Shown here piece by piece: positions 1-6,062 of a stretch of 6,238 nt of DNA; the first letter of the stretch is position 1, and each line of letters starts with the position of its first letter. A program made the translations under genes and the position numbers. The notes under the pieces were generated by a model. It was not told the origin of the DNA, made no database searches, and saw only the letters and a program-made list of their open reading frames with translations. Origin of the DNA: Verrucomicrobiota bacterium (GTDB lineage Bacteria > Verrucomicrobiota > Verrucomicrobiia > Chthoniobacterales > UBA10450); the NCBI GenBank assembly GCA_003219995.1, contig QHRC01000011.1:1-6238 (forward strand), given 5' to 3'.

Positions 1-17
1 GCCTAAGATCGATGTAG

Positions 18-82
18 TGTAGCAACGCCCCTGTGAGTCGTCTGGCCATTTCATCTTCGCTGGCCGAAGGCGACTGGCTACA
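18..82. repeat. Imperfect foldback element upstream of rplS
   Basis: Bases 18-23 (tgtagc) are the reverse complement of 77-82 (gctaca). Inside them, agtcg at 36-40 pairs with cgact at 71-75, and ggcca at 44-48 pairs with tggcc at 61-65, leaving a 12-base loop. The outer and inner stems are separated by an asymmetric bulge (24-35). No reading frame was assigned here. It resembles a small dispersed palindromic intergenic element, but only one copy lies in this window, so mobility or repetition is inferred. Bases 1-17 are too short to show the end of an upstream gene. Confidence 0.4.
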
Positions 83-92
83 GCATTTCAAT

Positions 93-120
93 TTGCATTT
101 CAGGCGCGGCCGTTTAAAAA
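93..120 (+). promoter_or_regulatory. Possible promoter for rplS (weak)
   Basis: A ttgcat box at 93-98 and a taaaaa box at 115-120 are spaced by 16 bases and lie 34 bases before the rplS start. This is a plausible housekeeping-sigma arrangement, but the -10 match is poor and AT-rich bases alone could produce it. rplS may instead be read from an upstream operon that starts outside the window. Confidence 0.2.
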
Positions 121-128
121 TATCCGCC

Positions 129-148
129 CGCCAGCCTGGCGAAAGGAG
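129..148 (+). promoter_or_regulatory. rplS ribosome binding site with adjoining small hairpin
   Basis: AAAGGAG at 142-148 lies 5 bases before the ATG at 154. It is the only strong Shine-Dalgarno site in the window and fixes the rplS start. Directly before it, cgccag (129-134) and ctggcg (136-141) form a perfect inverted repeat around one base, so a short stem could form against the ribosome site. Whether it regulates L19 synthesis is unknown. Confidence 0.6.
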
Positions 149-153
149 TTTCC

Positions 154-495
154 ATGAACCGCATCATCGACGCGATCGAAAAAGAACAGCAAAAGGCTGA
201 TGAAACGCAATTTGCCGTGGGCGATAGCATTCATGTTCATACCCGTGTGGTGGAGGGTGACAAAGAACGTATTCAGATTTTTACCGGCATCGTAATTGGC
301 CGCAAAGGGCGCGGACTGAACGAGACATTCACGGTGCGCCGCATTTCCTACGGCGAAGGTGTCGAACGCGTTTTCCCGCTTCACTCACCGCGTATCGCAA
401 AAATCGAAGTGGAAAAAGAAGGCCGGGCACGGCGCGCCAAGCTCAATTACCTCCGCGCGCGCAAAGGCAAGGAAGCAACCGCAGTGCGGGAATGA
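154..495 (+). CDS. rplS: 50S ribosomal protein L19
   Basis: Encodes bL19, a small basic protein of the large ribosomal subunit located at the interface with the 30S subunit. The 113-residue length is normal for the family. The N-terminal helix ([12 protein letters not shown]) leads into the SH3-like barrel with [12 protein letters not shown] at about 43-54, [22 protein letters not shown] at about 58-79, and the basic tail [14 protein letters not shown] at about 93-106; these are hallmark L19 stretches. The ATG at 154 is supported by AAAGGAG five bases upstream. It heads the rplS-rnhB-yraN series on the + strand; in many bacteria trmD precedes rplS, but any such gene would lie outside the window. 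Identification is secure. Confidence 0.97.
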   Translation: MNRIIDAIEKEQQKADETQFAVGDSIHVHTRVVEGDKERIQIFTGIVIGRKGRGLNETFTVRRISYGEGVERVFPLHSPRIAKIEVEKEGRARRAKLNYLRARKGKEATAVRE

Positions 496-501
496 AAAAC
501 A

Positions 502-583
502 TTTAGTGATTTAACGAGTTAGTGAATTAACGATTGAAGCAGCCAGATAAATCGCTAAATCGTTGATTCGTTAACTCGCTAAA
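502..583. repeat. AT-rich 82-base hairpin repeat between rplS and rnhB
   Basis: Two 34-base arms (502-535 and 550-583) are inverted copies with about 25 matching positions, and several mismatches would allow G-U pairs in RNA; the loop is 14 bases. The left arm is itself a tandem of two 16-base units (503-518 and 519-534, 14 of 16 identical) built on ttagtga-ttaacga. The element fills nearly all of the 94-base gap between the rplS stop and the rnhB start. There is no T-run after the stem, so it does not look like an intrinsic terminator. The regular ttaacga motif suggests a dispersed repeat family; copies elsewhere cannot be seen here. Confidence 0.7.
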
Positions 584-589
584 ATCCCG

Positions 590-1258
590 ATGTACCGGCG
601 CTGCGGATTCCGTTACGAAAAAAAATTGCGCGCGGTTGGTGTCGCCCGTATCGCAGGGATCGATGAGGCGGGGCGCGGCGCCCTGGCCGGTCCAGTCGTC
701 GCCGCCGCAGTCATTTTGCCGCAACGATTTCGGCATCGCAAACTCAACGATTCGAAACAGCTTGCGCCGGAATTGCGCGAAAAAGTTTATTTCGATCTCA
801 CGAGCAATGCCGAGATCATTTGGGCGGTCGGCGTTATCGATCACCTAGAGATAGATCGAATCAACATTTTGCGCGCGACCCACAAAGCGATGCGCGCCGC
901 CATTACCGCCCTCTGGACGCCGCCCGATCACGTTCTCATCGACGGACTACCCGTCTTTCCGTTTCCATTTCCGCAGACCGCGATCATCGACGGAGATTGT
1001 TACAGCTTGACGATCGCCGCGGCCAGCGTGATCGCGAAGGTGACCCGCGACACGATGATGCGTGACTTCTGCCCACGCTTCCCCGAATATTGCTTCAGCC
1101 AGCACAAAGGCTACAGCACCGAGTTGCATCTCACCAAGCTCCATGAATTTGGGCCTTGTCCAATCCATCGCCGATCTTTCGAACCAGTGGCGCAGCCGCT
1201 TCTCGCGCTCGAAGGATTTATTCAGGTCGGAGCATCTTCGACGCGGTTCTCTCGGTGA
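590..1258 (+). CDS. rnhB: Ribonuclease HII
   Basis: RNase HII cuts the RNA strand of RNA-DNA hybrids and starts removal of single ribonucleotides misincorporated in DNA, using metal ions in a cytosolic RNase H fold. Seen in the 222-residue product: GIDEAGRG at 23-30 with catalytic D25 and E26, LNDSKQL at 52-58, LIDGL with D118, and the GD-SLTIAAASVIAKVTRD block at about 135-154 with D136 as the probable fourth acidic ligand. HKGYST and HRRSF motifs follow near the C-terminus. The position after GRG is Ala where Pro is common, a tolerated change. The ATG at 590 lacks a clear ribosome binding site but gives the usual short leader before the first motif. About 24 residues after HRRSF look unconserved and overlap the start of yraN. 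Confidence 0.95.
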   Translation: MYRRCGFRYEKKLRAVGVARIAGIDEAGRGALAGPVVAAAVILPQRFRHRKLNDSKQLAPELREKVYFDLTSNAEIIWAVGVIDHLEIDRINILRATHKAMRAAITALWTPPDHVLIDGLPVFPFPFPQTAIIDGDCYSLTIAAASVIAKVTRDTMMRDFCPRFPEYCFSQHKGYSTELHLTKLHEFGPCPIHRRSFEPVAQPLLALEGFIQVGASSTRFSR

Positions 1259-1607
1259 AAAGCTGGCTGGCCGTTTCCTGCGCAAGAACGGTTACAAGAT
1301 TCTTTATCGCAATTTCCGCGGACACAGCGGAGGCGAGATCGACATCGTCTGCCGAGAGAAAGACACCCTTGTTTTCGTCGAAGTGAAAACGCGTACCCGA
1401 GAAGATTTCGGCCGGCCCGTCGAGGCAGTGGGTTGGCAAAAACAAAAACGTATCTCTCGCGGCGCACTCGCCTGGCTTCGGCTGCTCGACGATCCCGACA
1501 TTCTTTTTCGCTTCGATGTCGTAGAAATAATTATGGCGGAAGGTGCAAAGCCACGATTCGAATTGATCCGGAACGCATTCCAACTCTCGGCGCCTTATAT
1601 TTACTAA
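1143..1607 (+). CDS. YraN/UPF0102 family putative nuclease-fold protein
   Basis: The 154-residue product belongs to the YraN (UPF0102) family, which has a PD-(D/E)XK nuclease-like fold; its cellular role is not settled, with DNA processing or repair often suggested. Seen: LRRGSLGEKLAGRFLRKNGY at about 32-51, GEIDIV with D67, and VFVEVKTR with E80 and K82, forming the D...ExK active-site pattern, then a helical region and RFDVVEII. I chose the ATG at 1143; the same frame is open further upstream to a GTG at 1062, but that would only extend the overlap with rnhB. With the ATG start the gene overlaps rnhB by 116 bases and has about 30 unconserved residues before the domain. No later in-frame ATG precedes the core, and no good ribosome site is visible, so translation may depend on rnhB. 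Confidence 0.88.
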   Translation: MNLGLVQSIADLSNQWRSRFSRSKDLFRSEHLRRGSLGEKLAGRFLRKNGYKILYRNFRGHSGGEIDIVCREKDTLVFVEVKTRTREDFGRPVEAVGWQKQKRISRGALAWLRLLDDPDILFRFDVVEIIMAEGAKPRFELIRNAFQLSAPYIY

Positions 1608-1610
1608 CCG

Positions 1611-2399
1611 CTAAAGCAGTTCATAAGAGAGCACGCTGAGGCAGTAAAGGGCGGCGGTTTCGACGCGAAGAACAATTGGGCCGAGGGTGATCGGGCGGCA
1701 GCCGTGGCTCTTCGCGAGCGCAAGTTCGGCCGGCGTGAAATCGCCTTCCGGCCCAATGAGCATGAGCACGCTCCTGGGAGGATGTCCGCTCGGAAATTCG
1801 ACGAGGATTTTCTTCAAATGCAATGCATCGGGTTGGAGCGAGCCGATCAGTCGCAGATCGAAAGTTGTATTGGATCTTTCTGAATCTTTTCGCCGATCAT
1901 AAACTGCCGCTCCAGGATCCAGATCAGAAAAAAACTGGGAGACTTTTCGCGGCGCATGCACGTACGGCAGCCAATTTTGCCCGCATTGTTTCGCCGCTTC
2001 GATCGAGACCTGACGCCATTTCGCCTGTTTTTGTCCCCCGACCGCGGGATCAAGATCGACAATCGTTCGTTCGGAAATAAGCGGCGCAATTTCCGACGCG
2101 CCGATCTCAACCGCTTTCTGCACGATCAGCTCCATGTTTTTGCCTTTTGGGATAGCTTGTCCAAGCGTGATGTGACAACGCAGCGGCGGTGAATTGCTTT
2201 CGTGGAGCTTGCGCAAATGAACTTCTGTGCGCTCAAGATCGACAATCTCGGCAGTGATCTCGCGCCCGCGTCCATTGAAGAGAACGGCCTTATCTCCGCG
2301 CTTCATTCGCAAAACATCGCGACAATGATGGGCTTCCGGTCCACTTAAAGTGAGCGCGTCGGGATTCCAGTTTTCCGGTCGAACGTAGAAGCGATGCAT
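1611..2399 (-). CDS. rsmE: 16S rRNA (uracil1498-N3)-methyltransferase RsmE
   Basis: RsmE methylates N3 of U1498 in 16S rRNA of the assembled 30S subunit using S-adenosylmethionine. The 262-residue product begins with the PUA-like RNA-binding domain (MHRFYV, SGPEAHHCRDVLRMKRGD at about 19-36, LFNGRGREITAEI at 40-52). A SPOUT methyltransferase domain follows: KGKNMELIVQKAVEIG at 85-100, WRQVSIEAAKQCGQ at 128-141, and the trefoil-knot cofactor motifs LIGPEGDF at 214-221 and LGPIVLRVETAA at 239-250. Asp at 220 replaces the commoner Gly of GPEGGF. The linker at about 165-205 is longish. It follows dnaJ by 70 bases with a repeat between, so it is probably last in the - strand operon; its stop lies 3 bases from the yraN stop. 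No ribosome binding site is obvious. Confidence 0.94.
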   Translation of the reverse strand: MHRFYVRPENWNPDALTLSGPEAHHCRDVLRMKRGDKAVLFNGRGREITAEIVDLERTEVHLRKLHESNSPPLRCHITLGQAIPKGKNMELIVQKAVEIGASEIAPLISERTIVDLDPAVGGQKQAKWRQVSIEAAKQCGQNWLPYVHAPRKVSQFFSDLDPGAAVYDRRKDSERSNTTFDLRLIGSLQPDALHLKKILVEFPSGHPPRSVLMLIGPEGDFTPAELALAKSHGCRPITLGPIVLRVETAALYCLSVLSYELL

Positions 2400-2417
2400 C
2401 GATCAAACAAGCAGTGA

Positions 2418-2446
2418 GAGATTGGTCGACTTCGCTCGGAATGACA
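2418..2446. repeat. Dispersed 29-base repeat, copy A (dnaJ-rsmE spacer)
   Basis: This 29-base sequence, gagattggtcgac then ttcgctcggaatgaca, matches 3625-3653 in the same orientation at 25 of 29 positions. It occupies the centre of the 70-base spacer between dnaJ and rsmE. The core tcgact-cgctcggaa-gaca resembles small intergenic repeats I recall from several soil bacterial phyla; that comparison is from memory. Confidence 0.65.
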
Positions 2447-2469
2447 GAGCCGGTGATTGGAAGAATTCT

Positions 2470-3531
2470 TTAGCGCGCTCGAAGTAACTTTTGCGCATGG
2501 GTGCCGGCGTTCAAGCGCGTCGGCACTTCGACGATCAGACGAGCGAGTAAGTCGCCTCGCTCACGTCCGTTGACGTTAACGATTCCCTTCCCTCGCAATT
2601 TAAATATCTGTCCGCTTTGCGTTCCGGCCGGCACTTTGAGATGCGCTTTGCCCTCCAAGGTGGGCACGTCCACTTCGCCACCGAGCGCGGCGCTGCTGAA
2701 AGGGATTGGCACTTCGCAATAGAGATTATCATCCTCGCGCTGAAAAATCTTGTGTTCCTTGATGTGAATGACGACGTAAAGATCGCCATGCGGACCACCG
2801 CGGGTCCCGGCTTCACCGTTGCGCGAAGAACGCAGCCGCGAGCCATCTGCAATTCCGGCCGGGATTTTCAACATGATGCGGCTCATTTTTTCCAACCGTC
2901 CCTCGCCCTGGCACTGGCGGCACGGCTTCTCGATGATCTGACCAGCGCCGCGACAGCGCGGACAAGTTTGAGAGACCTGAAAGAACCCGCGTGAACTGAT
3001 GACCTGGCCACGGCCGCCGCAGGCGGGACAATTGATCGTTCGCGAACCGGGCTCAGCGCCACTGCCCTGACATTTGTCGCAGGTATCGAGCTTCTGGATC
3101 TCAATCTCTTTTTCAACGCCGAAAGCCGCTTCCTCCAGCTTGATCTGCATGTCGTAACGCAAATCGGAACCACGCTGTCGATCTTCGCCGCGCCCGCCGA
3201 CACCGCCGAAAAACGTCTCGAAGATTCCGCCGCCCGCGCCCGCAAATACCTCGCGGAAAATATCGAACGGATCATGAAACCCGCCACGGGCGGCTCCCTG
3301 GGTGAAAGCGGCGTGGCCGAGCCGATCGTAAGCCGCACGTTTGTCCGGATCCATCAACACATCGTAGGCTTCGCCGATCTCTTTGAATTTATCTTCGGCG
3401 TGCGGATCTTCCGGATTTTTATCCGGATGAAATTTGACTGCGAGCTTGCGATAGGCGCGCTTGACCTCCTCCTCGGAGACATTTCGCTCCACCCCGAGGA
3501 CTTCATAGTAATCACGCTTTTTTGTCGCCAT
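2470..3531 (-). CDS. dnaJ: Chaperone protein DnaJ (Hsp40)
   Basis: DnaJ delivers unfolded proteins to DnaK and stimulates its ATPase. The 353-residue product has every part of a type I J-protein: a J domain at about 6-72 with HPD at 35-37, a Gly/Phe-rich linker at about 79-115, four CxxCxGxG zinc motifs (C151/C154, C168/C171, C190/C193, C204/C207), and a C-terminal substrate-binding region ending in [16 protein letters not shown]. The tail after that point is only about 14 residues (ending QKLLRAR), so the protein is slightly shorter than the common 370-380 and may lack most of the dimerisation tail. The ATG at 3529-3531 gives the standard N-terminus, without a clear ribosome site. It lies downstream of grpE with a 132-base repeat-bearing spacer. 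dnaK is not in this window. Confidence 0.97.
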   Translation of the reverse strand: MATKKRDYYEVLGVERNVSEEEVKRAYRKLAVKFHPDKNPEDPHAEDKFKEIGEAYDVLMDPDKRAAYDRLGHAAFTQGAARGGFHDPFDIFREVFAGAGGGIFETFFGGVGGRGEDRQRGSDLRYDMQIKLEEAAFGVEKEIEIQKLDTCDKCQGSGAEPGSRTINCPACGGRGQVISSRGFFQVSQTCPRCRGAGQIIEKPCRQCQGEGRLEKMSRIMLKIPAGIADGSRLRSSRNGEAGTRGGPHGDLYVVIHIKEHKIFQREDDNLYCEVPIPFSSAALGGEVDVPTLEGKAHLKVPAGTQSGQIFKLRGKGIVNVNGRERGDLLARLIVEVPTRLNAGTHAQKLLRAR

Positions 3532-3540
3532 TTTATGTGA

Positions 3541-3654
3541 TTGTTATTCTGAGCGCAGCGTTAGCGAACTCGACGCATCTCTACTTCAAGTCTTAAGTGG
3601 GGCCAAACTCAAACGTGCAAGCAAGAGATTTCTCGACTCCGCTCGGAACGACAA
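3541..3654. repeat. Repeat region in grpE-dnaJ spacer (copy B plus an inverted half)
   Basis: The 132-base spacer contains copy B of the dispersed repeat at 3625-3653 (25 of 29 matches to 2418-2446). A diverged inverted relative lies at 3541-3581 (ttgttattctgagcg ... ctcgacgcatctc), and its ends resemble the reverse complement of copy B with an insertion in the middle. Together they could form a long imperfect stem-loop between two chaperone genes. I see no CIRCE-type heat-shock operator (TTAGCACTC-N9-GAGTGCTAA) and no convincing promoter, although a separate dnaJ promoter cannot be excluded. Confidence 0.55.
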
Positions 3655-3663
3655 ACAGAGCAA

Positions 3664-4245
3664 TTAAGAGGCCGGGCCGCTCGAAACCACGACGCTCGAC
3701 GGCCGAAGCAATCGATCTTTAAAACGATAACCGCGGCGGGTTTGGCGAATGACCGTTCCTTCCGGAAACTCCTCGCTCGATTCATGTGCAATCGCCTCGT
3801 GCAAGTTAGGGTCGAATTTCCGATCGATTGCTTCGATCGGCTGCAATCCGTTTTCGGCCAGGAAATCGTTAAGTTGTTTGAACACGAGGATCATTCCGGA
3901 ATGAATCGGCGAGCTTTCGCTCTGTTCGCGCGCCGCCGAAAGGCCGAGCTCGAAATTGTCGACGATGGCAACGAGTCGCTCAAGCAACGAGCTGTTTGCA
4001 TACTTGATCGCTTCTTCCTTTTCCCGCGCACAGCGCTTTTTGTAATTTTCAAAGTCGGCCTGACTGCGCAGCGCGAGGTCGCGAAAGCGATCGAGATCGG
4101 CCTGTAAGCCGGCCATCGGGTCTTCGGCTTCGACCTGGTCAACTTCGGAGGAAGCGGAGGGTTTGTCAGGTGACGAGGTTGATCTTTCCTTCGCGAGGTC
4201 AGGCTTATTCGTCTGTTTGGATTCGGTCACGGGGATTTTTTTCAT
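3664..4245 (-). CDS. grpE: GrpE nucleotide exchange factor
   Basis: GrpE releases ADP from DnaK and so resets the Hsp70 cycle; it works as a dimer in the cytosol. The 193-residue product has a disordered, charged N-terminus (about 1-42), a long helix rich in charged residues (about 45-110, including DFENYKKRCAREKEEAIKYA), and the C-terminal beta domain with the family signature: FDPNLHEAIAHE at 144-155, GTVIRQTRRGYRFKDRLLRP at 163-182 and SSVVVS after it. The ATG overlaps the stop of the preceding phosphatase gene as ATGA (4242-4245), so the two are probably translationally coupled; GAAAG a few bases upstream may serve as ribosome site. Placement after a partner-switch phosphatase rather than after hrcA is the unusual part. 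Confidence 0.96.
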   Translation of the reverse strand: MKKIPVTESKQTNKPDLAKERSTSSPDKPSASSEVDQVEAEDPMAGLQADLDRFRDLALRSQADFENYKKRCAREKEEAIKYANSSLLERLVAIVDNFELGLSAAREQSESSPIHSGMILVFKQLNDFLAENGLQPIEAIDRKFDPNLHEAIAHESSEEFPEGTVIRQTRRGYRFKDRLLRPSSVVVSSGPAS

Positions 4246-5687
4246 GTCTTTCGGATTGCGATCAAGGTGATGTCGTCATTTTGTGATTGCGAACCGACGA
4301 AGGTTCGCAAGTCGTCGATCAATCGGTTGACGATGGCCGGGGCGCCATTCATTGCGCTCGCGCACACCGCTTGGATCGTCCGTTCGATACCGAATTCATC
4401 TCCTTGCGTGTCAATCGCTTCCGTCACTCCATCGGTATAGAGGACCAGGCAATCGTCGCGCTCGAGCGGGACAGCGACGTCGCTGGTGAGCCTATCGAAG
4501 ACACTTCCGCTGTCAATTCCGAGAACCATGCCCGGAGGTTTTAAAGCCGTGACGGTTTGCGACGAACTCTTGTAGAGCAACGGCGCGTCGTGCCCGGCGC
4601 GAGAGAGTACGACGCCATTGTGCGCGTGATCGAGAATGAGATAAGCCATGCTGATAAACATGTCTTCCTTGATGTCGGGATAAAGTTGGCGATTCACCTT
4701 TTGCAAAACATCCGCCGGCGAAGGATTCTGCGCCGCCTGACTGCGCAAAACACTGCGGCAAATCGCCATGATAAGTGAGGCCGGGACACCTTTGCCGGAA
4801 ACATCGGCAATTGCTACGCCGAGCCGTTGGTCATCGACCTTGATGTAGTCGAAGTAATCACCGCTGACCTGACGGGCGGGAACATTGATTCCGCTGATCT
4901 CAAATCCGTTCACTGCCGGAGCTTCCGCGGGTAGCAGAATGCGCTGGATATCACGCGCAATCTCGAGGTCGTGATCGAGCCGTTTCTTTTCGTTCGCCTC
5001 CGAGTAGATGATGGCGTTGTAAAGAGCAAAAGCAGATTGCTCGGCAATGGATTTGAACACGACAAAATCGCTTTGCGAGAACGGTGCGCCCATCGGCCCA
5101 TTGGCCAAAGCGAGCACGCCCATGTTTTGTTTACCGTAAAGCAGCGCGCTGATCATCATTGAAGCAGTGCCGAACGACGTGTCGCGCAGTTTCGCCAATT
5201 CGGGCGCTTCGGAAAGCTCATTCAAACAGACCGACTGTCCCGTTTGCCAAACCCGCCCAATCCCCCCCTCCCCGAGCGGGACGGAATGAAGACGCAGATA
5301 ACTTTCGAGGGCAACGGGCGCGGCCGCGGCTTGTTGCAGGATGTCGGCTGGAACTTCAACCAGCGGCGGGCAGCCTTTGGAAATGAACGCCGGCACCAGC
5401 TTCGCGCCCGTGCGATCGGCCAGATAAAGCGCCCCACCGTGGGCGTCGAGAATGCGGGTCGCTCCTTCGACAATCAGTCGATGTAAGTCATTGGGTCGGA
5501 TCGTTTCGCTGAAGGCTTCCCCGAGTCCGTGTAAGAAATCGAAGACGAGCGTTTCCTCAATTTGAATTTCTTCTTTCGATTGTTCGAGGGTCCGAATCCG
5601 CCGAGCCTGCCGTTGTGCGGTATAGATCCATCCCGCGAGGACAGACGCGAGCAGCAGTCCCAAGAAAAGGATCGGCCACATGGTCAC
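4242..5687 (-). CDS. Membrane-anchored GAF-PP2C (RsbU/SpoIIE-type) serine phosphatase
   Basis: A probable phosphoserine phosphatase that reactivates a STAS anti-sigma-factor antagonist in a partner-switching pathway. The 481-residue product has one N-terminal membrane segment (about 4-22), a short charged helix (about 25-45), a GAF-like sensor region (about 48-228), a linker helix with LEIARDIQRILLP (241-253), and a PP2C/SpoIIE catalytic domain (about 260-480). Metal-binding positions are present: SGDYFD with D277 and D280, IADVSGKG with D295, YTDG with D419, and NDD at 470-472; RAGHDAPL at 363-370 is also typical. I therefore expect an active enzyme. It begins 6 bases after the STAS stop. 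The start may be the GTG at 5687 or the ATG at 5681, two codons apart; neither has a strong ribosome site. The signal sensed by the GAF domain is unknown. Confidence 0.9.
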   Translation of the reverse strand: MTMWPILFLGLLLASVLAGWIYTAQRQARRIRTLEQSKEEIQIEETLVFDFLHGLGEAFSETIRPNDLHRLIVEGATRILDAHGGALYLADRTGAKLVPAFISKGCPPLVEVPADILQQAAAAPVALESYLRLHSVPLGEGGIGRVWQTGQSVCLNELSEAPELAKLRDTSFGTASMMISALLYGKQNMGVLALANGPMGAPFSQSDFVVFKSIAEQSAFALYNAIIYSEANEKKRLDHDLEIARDIQRILLPAEAPAVNGFEISGINVPARQVSGDYFDYIKVDDQRLGVAIADVSGKGVPASLIMAICRSVLRSQAAQNPSPADVLQKVNRQLYPDIKEDMFISMAYLILDHAHNGVVLSRAGHDAPLLYKSSSQTVTALKPPGMVLGIDSGSVFDRLTSDVAVPLERDDCLVLYTDGVTEAIDTQGDEFGIERTIQAVCASAMNGAPAIVNRLIDDLRTFVGSQSQNDDITLIAIRKT

Positions 5688-5693
5688 GGGCGC

Positions 5694-6062
5694 TTACTTC
5701 GAAGCTGTCTCGTGATGAAGGTCTTGCTTTAGATAATCGAGGACGTCTTTGAAACGGAAAAAGTTTTCCGGCGCCACCTCGCAAAGCGCTTCGTGCGCTT
5801 CCAGCATCGCTTTCGCCTGCTCTTGCTTTTTCTCCGACGAATCACCGCCGGATTTTTGCCGAAGCGATTCGCACTCCGGCGCTGCTGCACCACTGGTATG
5901 AATGCTGAAGATTTGATCAAGACCGAGCCCGGAGAGGAGCTCGCGGCTGCGAGTTCCGCAGTGAACGACATGAAGATGACCGCGGCCGAGCTCCTTCAAT
6001 CGCAGTGCCACGCCTGCCATCGTGCCCATGAAGGTGGAATCCATCATCGAAATAGTCGTCAC
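5694..6062 (-). CDS. STAS-domain anti-sigma factor antagonist, N-terminal half missing
   Basis: The recognisable part is the second half of a STAS domain (RsbV/SpoIIAA type): MMDSTFMGTMAGVALRLKELG with the DST motif at residues 8-10, whose Ser9 is the expected phosphorylation site, then a strand and GLDQIFSI. A charged, Lys/Glu-rich linker and a C-terminal helical tail (ENFFRFKDVLDYLKQDL) follow. Family members have roughly 45-55 residues before the DST motif (first strands and helix); here only seven precede it, the only start is a GTG at 6062, and an in-frame TAA lies two codons upstream. The protein is thus unlikely to fold as written. Its neighbour, the PP2C phosphatase, is the expected partner enzyme. 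Either the gene is broken by a rearrangement at 6040-6048 or the sequence is an assembly chimera. Confidence 0.75.
   Translation of the reverse strand: MTTISMMDSTFMGTMAGVALRLKELGRGHLHVVHCGTRSRELLSGLGLDQIFSIHTSGAAAPECESLRQKSGGDSSEKKQEQAKAMLEAHEALCEVAPENFFRFKDVLDYLKQDLHHETASK

Noticed and set aside
502..583. Intrinsic terminator after rplS
   Set aside because: The stem is AT-rich, long and imperfect and is not followed by a T-run on either strand, so a repeat element fits better.
1062..1142. Earlier GTG start for the yraN-family gene
   Set aside because: It would add 27 residues resembling an out-of-frame reading of rnhB; the ATG at 1143 already leaves a long unconserved leader.
947..1285. 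- strand open frame opposite rnhB
   Set aside because: Antisense to a gene with all catalytic motifs; its composition is what the reverse of a GC-rich gene gives.
3274..3540. Open + strand frames opposite dnaJ, grpE and the phosphatase gene
   Set aside because: They lie wholly or almost wholly antisense to genes with complete family motifs, have Arg/Ser/His-rich shadow composition and show no domain of their own.
3532..3663. CIRCE or other heat-shock operator ahead of dnaJ
   Set aside because: No TTAGCACTC-N9-GAGTGCTAA pattern is present; ttagcgaactcgac only shares the first few bases.
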